This document shows positions 10,485 to 20,933 of a stretch of 64,000 nt of DNA, one piece after another. Each line of letters begins with the position of its first letter. Positions within the stretch are counted from its first letter, which is position 1. The stretch covers positions 682,001-746,000 of the forward strand of contig VDMD01000009.1 in NCBI GenBank assembly GCA_007026445.1. Direction: 5' to 3'. The notes below the pieces were generated by a model. It searched no databases, was not told where the DNA came from, and saw nothing but the letters and a program-made list of their open reading frames with translations. Made by a program: the position numbers and the translations under genes. Source of the DNA: Schizophyllum amplum (Eukaryota > Basidiomycota > Agaricomycetes > Agaricales > Schizophyllaceae).

Positions 10485-12475
10485 TGCCTGTTATACCTAC
10501 ATCAGGAAAATGACATCCGTGTTATAGCAGGAAATAGGCTCCGCCTTGTTATTATGTGCCATAAAGTCCAGGCGATATCCTATGATTTGCTATGACAGGT
10601 CCGTTTCGTGAGATAAGACCTGGGAAGGCACGATAACTCTCCCGACCGCGCAGCATAACACTCGATGGCGTGCCGTAACATGCACTCTGCGTCGCATGAC
10701 AGGACTTATTGAGCAGGCTTTGCCTTATATATCACAACTTCATTGTATGAGAGGGATGCGCCGCCTTAGGATTCGGAGGGAAGGCTGAAGCGCTGAAGTA
10801 CCTTACGTCCATTTGTAGGCTCGCAGCACACTGTTCAAGTCGAGGGACACATCGAAGATGCTATTGTGTACGTTACAGTACATGCGGAAGGTACATAGAA
10901 CGCAGACGTCGGCTTGCGTGGACCGGCGCGGGAGGACTTACGTCGGGTGGCCGAGATGGATTGGGTGCGAGGCACACAGGGCGCCGTGAGGAAGTGAAGA
11001 ACTCAGCAAGTACAGACTTGAATGTAGGGGATAGAGCAGATAAGTCTGCGAGTCGATAAACGGCCGAAGAAGGGCGGCATCGTGTTGGCTCAATGGCTTG
11101 TGGCCAGTGTCCTTCCGCGTCTTGCGCAAGAACCGCGACGTTCTACGGATGTCAGATACACAACACGGACCCGACTTTTGGCACGCACCTTTCCACAATT
11201 ATGCAGCGGCCATAACTATGGCGCCCTTCCCGCATGGCTTTCTGACCTGACTAGGTCGAAAACCGCCGGGCACAGGGTGCGTTAACGAAGATCGCTGAGC
11301 GGTGGTGGCCTGCGAGCACGCTCTTCTCCGTAGATTTTGAGAAACGCTCGAGGCCCATGGGCAGCCTCAGTGATGACCGCAGGTGCGGAGCGTGCAGTCA
11401 CCTCAGTGGGAACTTGGTGGGGCGGGTGAGAGCTGTGGGGACTTGCACCACGCTGACTCAGCCGCCGCCCGGGCGGCGAGGTCCGGCAAATGCCGACACC
11501 CGTATTTGTAAGCGAGCGCGCCGCCACCGCCTTGTTGTCCGCGACCGTCATCATCGCTGGGTAACCCATCTCTACGAAGCACCATACCCTCAGCCCGTTG
11601 CTGGTGTCACCATCCTGCACCTCCCGGCTTCGCATATCACGCCTCCGCCGTACGGTGAAGAGCGGTGCCGCGTTGTATCTGCGCGATGTCGTGCGTGCGT
11701 CGCGTCGAGCTCGATCGCTAATACCTGGCTAGCACTGGTGTTTGGTGAGCTTTCTGATGGCAGTACTCTCACTGAGCATGGGCTCATACGATATCACAGA
11801 CGACCAGCCTTTCCGGTGAGTGCATGGAGTGGCGCAGAGGAATACCTTGTTGAGTGATCGACCACCGTGATCTCTCCAGTTGTCTGAACGCTTTGCATCA
11901 CTGCCTCGAGGCTCGGAGGTCTCTCGAGCTGGAGCCATAGTGTACCGTGTCATGTACCGTCTATACAGTAGCTTACCCATTAGCGAAACAGAAAAATTAA
12001 TCTGCCACTTCTCCTGGCCGGATTTACGCTTTCGCTCCCAAAAAGTTGATAGCTGTATTCTAGGTGCTTGAAAGTACTGTCGTGAATATTTTCAAGCGGA
12101 ACGAGCGACGGTAGGGACCTTGGTGCGAGGGTCAAGTAGAGGGCGGGTAAAGCCGACATACACCACAAAAGCGATTCAACCTTCTCCGAAGGTCCAAGGC
12201 AAGATACAGTTGAGACTCCAGAATAATATTTGATTCATCATTAACACCCCTCAAATTGAGCTAGTTACCAGAGTTAATTTGTCGTCAAAATGAGTGGTAA
12301 TGTAAAATAGACCTTGCAGAGGCCAAACATCAGTCCCACATGTTACAGTAATGTTGCCCGTATATTCATGAGGAACATCTACTCAGCAATGTGCTAACCT
12401 CCCACAAGGGCCTGGTAGATGTCGAATCAAGATCACGCGTGTATCCAATTTGCCCTTCACTTAGGCCTTTGTTTA
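10485..12475. other. Gene-poor stretch left of the hAT-like element
   Basis: No supported gene. A segment around 10515-10700 carries ATAAC/GTTAT-rich motifs (for example CCGTGTTATA, GCACGATAAC) resembling those at 16790-17060. Long frames at 11282-11857 on both strands overlap each other and have no recognisable domain. Base composition becomes AT-richer towards 12.2 kb. Confidence 0.45.
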
Positions 12476-12483
12476 CCGCAATT
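12476..12483. repeat. Left 8-bp target-site duplication (CCGCAATT)
   Basis: CCGCAATT sits immediately before the left terminus TAGTGCTG and recurs at 13743-13750 immediately after the right terminus. An 8-bp duplication is the hallmark of hAT transposition. Confidence 0.85.
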
Positions 12484-13742
12484 TAGTGCTGTCGTGAGTT
12501 GAGTTGAGTTAGGAAATGTTTGAAAATCAATCGAGTCGAGTTGAGTTGCAACTCGAGTCAACTCATCATTTGACGGGTCCGGATCAGCAAAACGACGACG
12601 CGACGGCCGGCGTCGGAGAATGCCGCCGGTGTCCCACGATCAGTCGAACAATGCGTCTGCAGCAGGTCTGCAGTGGTTCACGCAGCGCTATGCAATATAG
12701 ACCACTTTAGGTGAGATAGTATGGCTCAAAATCATATGTGTAGCTGCTGGAGTAGCCATAAGCTCCCCTTATAGGATCATGAACTTCTCTAATGGCTCTT
12801 GTGCCCCCCTCGACTCCCCATCAAGGTCGATAAGGCCTGCCGACAGTGAGTACTTCAGTGCTTAAGTAATGTAAGGATCAGAATATTCCTGCAATAAGCT
12901 GCCCTTCACCTTGATGACGGAGTCACAGAATATACAGTGGTTTGGAGGGCAGCCTGTGCTTCACTCCCTACTAGTAGGCTACTACGGTAGCCACGATCCC
13001 TCCCGGACAGATCGGAATGCACTGACAGTATCTCAACTACTTAGAATGTTTATTGATTTTCAGAGCCAATTTGGTTGACGGTTTTAGTAGGTATTTAGCA
13101 ATTGACGTGCTGCCACTGCACCGGCTGCCTTCGAGTCCAGCAAACACGGTCGTCGAAGCGTCAGAATAAAACATAGTAGCGGACCATTTTAACAGCCACA
13201 CTACTGTGACGGAGGCCATGTGAGGTGGCCAGGAGGCGGTTACTATTCGCGCTTCCCGCGCTTTCCGCCCCCAGTCCTTCCGCTCACGCATAGGTGTCAC
13301 AGCCTGACGCACACGCAACATAGCCAAAAATACGGTGGCGGAAGCGGGCCGCGTGACGGCGGTCGCGGACTGCACGAAACCACTCAGTGCGCGCGGCGCT
13401 GACAAGTTCGATGGTGAAGCCGCGAATGGAGGCGTAGGTGACCGACACGTCCCGCCGCGCCGCACGTTGGGGGGAGGGGGAGGTGCAGACTCGCTTCAAA
13501 GGCAAAGAAGGGGGAGCGGGGCACTTCCCAGTGCCAGAGACCGTCGAAGGAAGCTCAACGTGTTTGTTGTAGGTTGTAGGTGCAGCACACGTGCACGGGA
13601 AAGAAGATCAGATGGCCGGAGGAATTGATTATATTTCCGATCATCGAGTTCGAGTTGAGTTGTAACTTACCTGCCTTTTTCGGCATCGAGTTGAGTTACA
13701 ACTCAACTCGATGCGAGTTGAACTCAACTCACGACAGCACTA
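12484..13742. mobile_element. Non-autonomous hAT-like DNA transposon
   Basis: The element is 1,259 bp and bounded by perfect 22-bp terminal inverted repeats (12484-12505 and 13721-13742, beginning TAGTGCTGTCGTGAG). It is flanked by the 8-bp duplication CCGCAATT. Subterminal regions are packed with copies of GAGTTGAGTT and its complement, partly palindromic, the kind of array hAT transposases bind. The interior has no transposase-like frame: no BED finger and no hAT dimerisation block. Mobilisation would need a transposase from elsewhere. The perfect repeats and unmutated duplication suggest recent insertion. Superfamily assignment rests on the 8-bp duplication and TAG... terminus. Confidence 0.88.
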
Positions 13743-13750
13743 CCGCAATT
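13743..13750. repeat. Right 8-bp target-site duplication (CCGCAATT)
   Basis: Exact copy of 12476-12483, directly abutting the right terminal inverted repeat. Confidence 0.85.
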
Positions 13751-13896
13751 CGGGAGTAATCTTAATCAAGTGTGCCACTGCGGACAGTTCGAGACGAATA
13801 TGATGATGAATATTGGGATTCCAATCGAATTGGGCTACATTATACATATCAGATACAGGGGAGGCGAAGCTACATATTCGTGGCCAGTTTGTGGCA

Positions 13897-15326
13897 TCAG
13901 GCTGCGTCGGTGCGTTTGCGTTTGGTAGGCTTCTGTCCATGAGTCTCCGCCGGGTCGTCGTCGAGGTCCGTCGAGTTCTGCACCTCCTTTGATGCCTTAT
14001 AAATGGCCTCTACCCAATCGGGGACCTTTGACGGGTCCTGCGTCTGGATCGCGCTGTCCGCAGGATCCCCGCGGTGCTTCTCCTTGTTGTACAGCAATGC
14101 AAAGGCCCTGGCACAAGGTCAGCTGCGCTCTGGACGCGCGTATCAGGAAAGCGGGAACTCACGCATCCAACTCGGCCTGGCTCTTATACGTGACTGCAAA
14201 AGTCCGTAGCGTATGGTCGACCTTCATCCAGAAGCCCTCCTTGCTCACATATGTGTGATCCTTGTATTGGTCGATGTGCCATCGCTGAACGCGTGTGAGC
14301 AGATCTATCACAGTAGATTGGTTTGACTCACAATAAAGGCAAAACGCGTGAGCATCGCCAACGTGGGCTCGACACCGTCAATGGGAGAGACCACGGAAGC
14401 GCACACGTCAACGATATTCTTCGATGCCTGACTCTTGGGGTCGAGGAAGGCGCCCAACTGTTGAATAGCCAGTAAGCCTTCATGCGCCAACCCAAGACAA
14501 TAATTTACCTTCGCCTTCATTGAGTTGCGGAAGAGCGTGCTCGTGTCACGGATGTGCTTCTTGACAATCTTGACGTTGTGTTGGTCCTCGTCCTTCGGGA
14601 GATGGGACGAGTGCGAGTTCTTCAGCATTTTCTGATAGTAAAAGGTGAGAGAGGAGTAAGAGGCCATGGAAGAACGCACATAGACGACATCCTGAATGCC
14701 AGTGCCGCGGTAGGCCGGGAGCTTGGGCGAGACTAGAAGAATACGAGTGGTGCTTGTGGCCTTCTCCTGATTGAATGAAGTCAGCGAAGCGATGAAATGG
14801 AGTGGTGGACACGTACTTTAAGCGACTCGCTAAAAACCCATTGCTTGTGACGCGCGGCAGCGCTTTCAGACAGGCGGAGCATCTGCTCGATCTTCATAAC
14901 AGCAGCCCCATTGATGTAATGCATCTCCTGCAATGAGGAGGCCTGTGGTGCGAGATCAGCCGGGCAGGGGAGCGAGCATAGGAGACGCACCTCAGCAAGC
15001 TCGTCCAGATAATTCATCGCCACCGAGTCGAGAGCGAGTTTGGCTTGCAATCGGGTCCGAAGCTCTGGGAACACCGGCATGAGCGAAAGGGGCGCGACAT
15101 ATACAGGCGACGTAGACGCCTGTTGTTCTGGAGCTCGGCGATCAGTTGCGGAGAGCAAGTCGGAATCAGCGTTCGTTTGCTGTTCGGGGGACTCGGGCTC
15201 GACATCCGTGCGCTGCTGCTGCTGCTGCTGTTGCATGAACTGCAGAACAGGGTCCAGGGGGAAGGGGAAGACATTCTCTTGCAAGCGCTGGTCGTCCTCA
15301 GGTGGTGGACTCGGCGAAGGTGACAT
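13897..15326 (-). CDS. Conserved-looking protein of unknown function with a polyglutamine tract
   Basis: No family recognised. The start ATG is at 15326 (MSPSPSPPPEDD) and the protein is read through about seven exons with short introns. A run of seven glutamines near residue 33 follows a Pro-rich start. The middle is helical and polar (for example MKIEQMLRLSESAAARHKQW and EKATSTTRILLVSPKLPAY). The C-terminus is basic, ending GQKPTKRKRTDAA, a plausible nuclear localisation signal. A nuclear, possibly chromatin- or transcription-related role is inference from that signal and the glutamine run. The hAT-like element inserted about 150 bp downstream of the stop. Confidence 0.7.
15210..15235 (-). 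repeat. CAG-type trinucleotide run encoding polyglutamine
   Basis: Seven consecutive glutamine codons, mostly CAG, within the unknown gene at 13897-15326. Triplet runs like this vary in length between strains. Confidence 0.7.
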
Positions 15327-15346
15327 GTTCGGAGACGGCGATGAAG

Positions 15347-15980
15347 TTAGTCAGCTGTTCGGTGAGATTTGGTGAGAGACAGGTCATGTCCATCGTGCTT
15401 ATAAAGGGAGAGAGGTTTGTGAGCATGCAACATGACTTGCATGATGGTGGTCAAGAACAAGGAGGCAACTTTATGTTGATCAATGATCGTCGACATCTGA
15501 ATCAAGTCGGGGAATGCAGTCACGTGCCCCTCAGCAAATAATATTATATTTTCAAGCAAGGATTTTGGTCCAAGCTCAGTTTTCCTGTATACATTACATG
15601 CCCTATAATCTGTTCCTGCAAAAGAGACCACCTTTCCATCGTTCAAAACTGTTGAGCGCCTCCTTGTCACTTGAAGTTCAACTGTGACGATTCTGACGTG
15701 ACATTGGGTCACATGCGCTGGACGCAGCGCCTGCCCTCTTTGCTCGCCCGAGGATGAACATTGAAGGGACGATCGTCAATGGCGAGGCTAATTCCATGGT
15801 TTTTTTTTATCAAGTTCTCAACCAGCGCAGTGGTCCAGTATATGTAGGCTGACAGCCATATTAGAGTCTCAAAGACCGACGGGTCATCGGTTAATGTTGT
15901 ATAGATGGAGCCATTGAAGCACACGGCGAGGAACTCAGTGACCGGACGGGTGCCGTCAGTGAACAGCAGGGTTCAAATGC
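15347..15980 (-). pseudogene. Degenerate coding remnant, family unknown
   Basis: Two minus-strand frames read like protein but are out of register. One, around 15980-15709, contains FNGSIYTTLTDDPSVFETL and YIYWTTALVENLIKKN. The other, 15712-15347, contains GTDYRACNVYRKTELGPKS and VTAFPDLIQMSTIIDQHK. There is no clear start, and no intron that joins them cleanly. I read it as a decayed gene or transposon fragment; a spliced functional gene remains possible. Confidence 0.35.
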
Positions 15981-17277
15981 CAGATGAATGGCCGAGTTCA
16001 GCAAGAGAGTTTGACGTCCACAGCAAGATTATCAAGATGTTTGTACCGGCTCTGAAGGATGTACGGGCGAAAGGTTGCAACGAACATTGAAGACTGACGT
16101 TCATATAGCGTTATCAAGCACCCGGATCAAAGGTTGCCACTTTAGGTCGCGCTTGCATTGACCTCACGTTTTTTTGACCTCTCACATAATCTCGAGCAGA
16201 CGTTGGCAAAAAAACCTCGGAGTAAGCTCAAAAACAGCTCGTGCAAATATTAGGTACTGAGATTTCATCTACATCAACTGGAAGTCTTCCCGCAACCTCG
16301 GAGTCCTTCCGTGGTGTACCCCTCAACGAAACATCCGGGCCGACGTACCGGCGAGGCGGCACTCGATGCGTCGCAGATGCTCCCGTCGTCTCTCTGAACC
16401 TCGTATACACATATAGAAACACCTAAGATGCTGTCTTGGAGCAGCTATAGCACTTAGAAATGCTTTATGTGCGGACGTCATGTCCCTTGCTACCAACATC
16501 ATCGTGTCCCGCTCTCCTCGCGCCACCGAGCGGGTCACTCTAAACCAACGGACACCAAACTTCGCAGGTAGGTATATCCCAATGGCTTATGCATCTTCCC
16601 ATTTTTTCAGATTTTTTGAGCAAGATCTACGAGGGCGGCGCGTGTCCGAAGCCCACGTTTCGGTGGGGGGTCATGTTTCGTTGGGGGGTTTGATACTGTA
16701 CCCTCATTCAATGTGATTCTTTTGCAACTTTCTTGGTCCGGTTCGCAGTAAGACAATGGATATAGAAATAAGACGGCGTAAGAGCCGTTGAGTGTTATGG
16801 CACGGTGGGTGCAGTGCTATAGCATGCTACCACACGTACTCTGCCATGAAATGACGCGTCGTAAGTTCCATGGGACCGTGAATTAACGCGTTCTAACATG
16901 CAGTCACCGAGAATTGGCGGGTTATAGCATGCAGGTCACCGTGTTATACCTCATCGTGCCATGCCATAACTGTTGTATTCATACCGATAACTTACTATAT
17001 CATGGCATTAATAAAATATCAGATATGAGCATTATAACACGCTGTCGCGCAGTATAACTAGGGGTGCACTTTTTCTGATGATGTAGGCCAAGGGCAGCTT
17101 TGGAGGATAGATTTGCTGGTGACTTGCTGAGCGACAAACGAAGACATACAATGAGTCCTCTAGTCATCCGCTGATATCCAACTGTGGACCACGATATGTC
17201 GCTGTCTAAATTCGCACTTCTACAGTCACCCCCCTCCTATGAGCAGTCCTACGTATATATATATCACCTGGGCCGTG
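15981..17277. other. Gene-poor stretch with foldback repeats
   Basis: No supported gene. The near-direct repeat CACGTTTCGGTGGGGGGT / CATGTTTCGTTGGGGGGT lies at 16658-16693, and a short inverted counterpart (CAACGAAACATC) is at 16324-16335. The stretch 16790-17060 is rich in GTTAT/ATAAC and TATAGCATGC motifs in both orientations. These look like decayed DNA-transposon or MITE ends. Confidence 0.45.
16791..16972. repeat. Imperfect foldback repeat rich in GTTAT/ATAAC
   Basis: The left end GTTATGGCACGGTG is mirrored at the right end by CGTGCCATGCCATAAC, and TATAGCATGC occurs twice inside. Related motifs recur near 10515-10700, suggesting a small dispersed repeat family. Confidence 0.45.
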
Positions 17278-20200
17278 TCATGCCCTCTGCAACCAACCAA
17301 CGTCCAACCCTGTCATCGTCCGCATGGCCTCAGGGTATGCCCTGTTGCTCTCCTTCAGCAACACCGCGAGCTGCTGGCATATGTTCATCGGGTAGTACAG
17401 ATACTCGGCTTGCGGAAAGCCAGGATATCGTGCCAGAGTCCTGCTAAAAGTGAGGAAACATCCAAAGCATTTGTCGCGAGTACTTACCCCTTCAGATCAG
17501 GATGCCCCTCGGACGGCCCCAGGAGTTTGAAGAGTACCTTCGCGGCATGCACGGCGCCCCGTCGCGGTATCGCATACGTCTTGTTAAGCGCGTATGCTAT
17601 CCTAATGCTTGGCTTGAATAACCATAACTGAGGAGGCCGCTTGTTAGACAGTGTCCTGCACAGCACGAGTATAAGCAAGGCGAACCAATATACGCGGCTG
17701 CTCGTCTTCCTCATCAAAGAGGATGAACCGATGACACGCGTGTGCTTGGACGAGCTCCGTGAGGTCCTCCACGATGAATGCCGATAAAGGTATCCGAACA
17801 GGTCTGGGTAGACAAGTTAGCTACTGGCGGCACTGCGTATGCAACAAGGAACTTACTCTGATGACGGGCCCACCGGCCGCATGGCATATTTCAGCAGTCT
17901 GAAAGTCATCGTCCGCTCCCCATCATCCAGCTGGTGTTCCCGACTCCGCCCAATGAGCGAACCGCACAAGCAGCGCACATGTCGCCACTCCTCGCCGCGC
18001 TGCATATCGTGTCAGTCAGCCCGTCACGAGGATAACACAACAACGATGGCAGAAGTGGTAATGTGCCCTTTGGTAGTAGCTCCCCAGACGTAGACCTCAG
18101 GAAACAGGAGAGGTGTCAACCAAGGCCCTTATTCGCTCTTGGGCGCTTTGTATCAACCGATCGAGGGGAGGAGCACGGCGGACGAAACCACGAGCGGCAC
18201 GGGGGCCGTCTGGTTAGTCCGCCAGCTCGCAACCCGTTGGTGGGATAGCCAACATCGGTCTTCTTGAGCGCCCTCCTTGGAAGGAGTGTACTCGAAAGGA
18301 TGAAAATAACAACGCACCTTTGACTCCTCCGCCACGCGCAAGTTGTGGGTAGAGACTGATGACTGGTCGAACAGCACGTAGCTCCCACCGACGAATGCCT
18401 GCCCTGAGGCTGGCCACAGCCCGCGGCCCGCGCGCATGACATGCTCGTTGAGCTTCTGGTCGGCGTGGCACATCCAGGCCTCCACGAGCTCCTCCCAGTA
18501 CTCGCTCGGCAGGTCCGCGTACTCGCGTACCCGCCCCGCGTGCACGAGTGGTAGTGAGCACGACGCGCACAAGAAGTTCGTCGGCGCGCCTGTCCGCAGT
18601 TGTGTAGCATCGAGCAGCGGCACCGGCTCGTATGGAGATGGCGCGTCTGGCCCTGGTGGCCCCGCTAGCGTTGGTAGCTTCACCTCATAGTGGGTGCTGG
18701 TCGCGGTGACGCGCTTCTTGCCGGGTGCGACGCGAGCTGGAAGGCTTAGCGGAACTGAGACATTGGAGGCGCTCTTGATGACAAGCCAGTCGCCACCCTC
18801 GGTAGCGCTGTTAGAGGAGACTGGGAAGACCTCTGCTTCAATGTCCGCGCCGGACGCGGCACCGGCAACCGTGAAGAAAGCGAGCACGTTCTGGAGGGAG
18901 TCGTGGTGCTCGGCGACGTAGGTGACCTCGAAAGCGGGAGCTGCAACAGACCGTCAGAGATGGGCTGATGGTATACGAGTTGCGTACTCACGTCGGGTGG
19001 CGTCAGCGGAGTCCTCCGGGACAGACTGCTCGCGAGGAATGGACCCAGACCTGGACCGCGAGCTTGACTTGAGCCAGGGGAGGGAAGGCATGGACATGCT
19101 CCGGCTTCGCATCCGCTTCATGGATTTCGAATGTCGCAGCCTATGCATGGACGACGTGGCGGATGGTGGGGGTGATACGGGTTCAGGCTTCTCGGCCATG
19201 GTTTCGCGAACGAATTCAGGCAGCGATAGAAGGGCGTGTGGGTCTTGGCGTATCGACTCCGCCGGGACCGGTTCGCGAATGAATTCCGGCAACGTCAACA
19301 AGGCTTCTGGAGCTCGTTCTCGCGGTGGCAAGAACGACGCGTCCTGGCCGTGGAATCGTCGTGCATCCGAGTGTTCTGCTAGCTGCTCGACGAATGCCGT
19401 GCGTTTGGCGTTGTCCCGCTGCTTCGCGCGCTCGAGACGAGATTGCATCCCGTCTTCAAGCACGTATGATTGGTCCTTGAGCGACCGTTCGGAGGCTTTC
19501 CCCAATAACTCCAGGATATTCTCCAGCTCTCGCATGTCGGGCTCCTCCTTCTGTTTGCCCTTGCTCGCGGATCCAGCTTTGCGTGCACGCTCGAGCTGCT
19601 CCACCTTGGATGACCTGAGTTCTACGCGCTGATTGTGCAGCTGTGGTGCGACCAAATAGAGGCGATCTATGGCGAGGGTAATGGCCTCGAGATCCATGCG
19701 CATCTTGTCATCAAGCGTCGCACTCGAACTCGTCCGCGGCTTGGATTTATCGTCCATAGGCGGCGCGCGAGCCTCATCGTATTCTGGAGGATGCTCCGAG
19801 TCGTACTCAGGTGCCTCATATTCTGGAGGGAGGTGATCCGCTGCCACGAGGGTTCGGTCCTTGCAGAGACGAGCGATCGTGTCGAGTTCCTCGTCAATGC
19901 GCGTCCATAACAAAGCCGCCTCAACCGCCAGCACAGGAGGGGATCCCGGTGCGGATGTGGGGGTACCGGACGCCTGACGTTCGACTTGGAAGTCACTGAG
20001 CTGGCGTCGAAGGCTGGAGAAGGGGTCTGCCAAGTCAAGAGAGAAGTCTGTGGTATTCCATGACGTGCTCTCCGACATTCCATGGGGCGAGGGAGGGATG
20101 AGACCGGAGGGTGACGAATTGGATATAGTGCGCAGCCGATCGAAATGGGAAAGGAGCGAGATGAGGATGGAGGCGAGGTGAAAGTCGCGCCCGTCGATCG

Positions 20201-20402
20201 TCAAGGACAGCTCGTCCACGCGCGCCTTCAGCTCCCTGATGAGCTCCGAGTCCGTCGTCCCGTTTCGGATCTCCGTCATCACCGACCGCTCTTCGTCGCG
20301 ACTGCGCAAGTTGGACACCAAAGTGTGCAGAGCCGAGGAGTACAGGTCGGGGCTTGATACCTGCTTCTCCGCCATGGAGGTTGTGTGCGGGGCGGGAGGC
20401 AT
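17278..20402 (-). CDS. UBE3D-like (HECT-like E2-binding) protein with a long N-terminal extension
   Basis: The C-terminal part matches the HECT-like E2-binding family (human UBE3D/UBE2CBP), proposed ubiquitin E3-type proteins. It has a CASCSLPLVHAG cysteine pair, YADLPSEYWEELVEAWMCHA, a later VRCLCGSLIGRS motif, LLKYAMRP, and the tail SNRAYPEAMRTMTGLDVGWL, ending at TGA 17278-17280. Fused ahead is an extension of about 480 residues, helical and acidic, with PPEY repeats and a long Ser/Arg-rich linker, in a single exon down to 18954. The first in-frame ATG is at 20402 (MPPAPHTTSMAEKQ), but the frame stays open to about 20660 without an ATG, so an extra 5' exon is possible. Internal exon borders between 18.3 and 18.0 kb are unresolved. 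Confidence 0.82.
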
Positions 20403-20933
20403 CGAGTGGCGCCTATCTGGCACTATGGGTGCCCATTTGTCGGCGGGGACAGCGAGGAGGTTGTTCAGAGTTGTCAGGCAGGACCGCTGCACGTAGGATA
20501 TTGAGGGCAGGACTTCGTGCTGAACCCAGTCAAGCTCAGTTCTGGCGTATCCAAAGCAAGCTCCCGCACCAGTCCTGTCCTCGACAACGGCCTTTGCGTA
20601 TCCGAGGTTCCCTCCCGCGCATGCGGTCCGCTCGGCGCGTCTTGCGTCTCGGTGTCGTCAGCTCTCGTTATCGTAAGCAGCTGCTCGGGGAAGGGAGCCG
20701 GTACTCCAGAGGACAGGGCATCTTGAGGCCGTTCCTGTGACTTTGGCCTGGTCAACGTTGCCATCGACGTCCAGAGCAAGATACAAGAAATGCCGACACG
20801 CCAAATGCGATCTTGCCGTCGCGGGAACAATTCCGAACCTCGTGGCACACCCACACGCGGACCCACTTCACCAAACAACGTCCGCAGTCCTTACCAAAGA
20901 TGTGTGTGATGTGTAGTCTCTCATGATCCATTC

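Noticed and set aside
11282..11857. Overlapping frames on both strands in the gene-poor stretch
   Set aside because: Both lack recognisable motifs and splice partners; GC-rich sequence gives long chance frames.
12500..12560. GAGTT arrays considered as a telomere-like or CRISPR-like repeat
   Set aside because: There are no regular spacers, and the arrays are subterminal parts of the hAT-like element.
20474..20878. Frame upstream of the UBE3D-like gene as its first exon
   Set aside because: The only nearby splice (28 nt, GTGCGG...CCAG) would put a TGA in frame; the start was left at the first ATG of the main frame.
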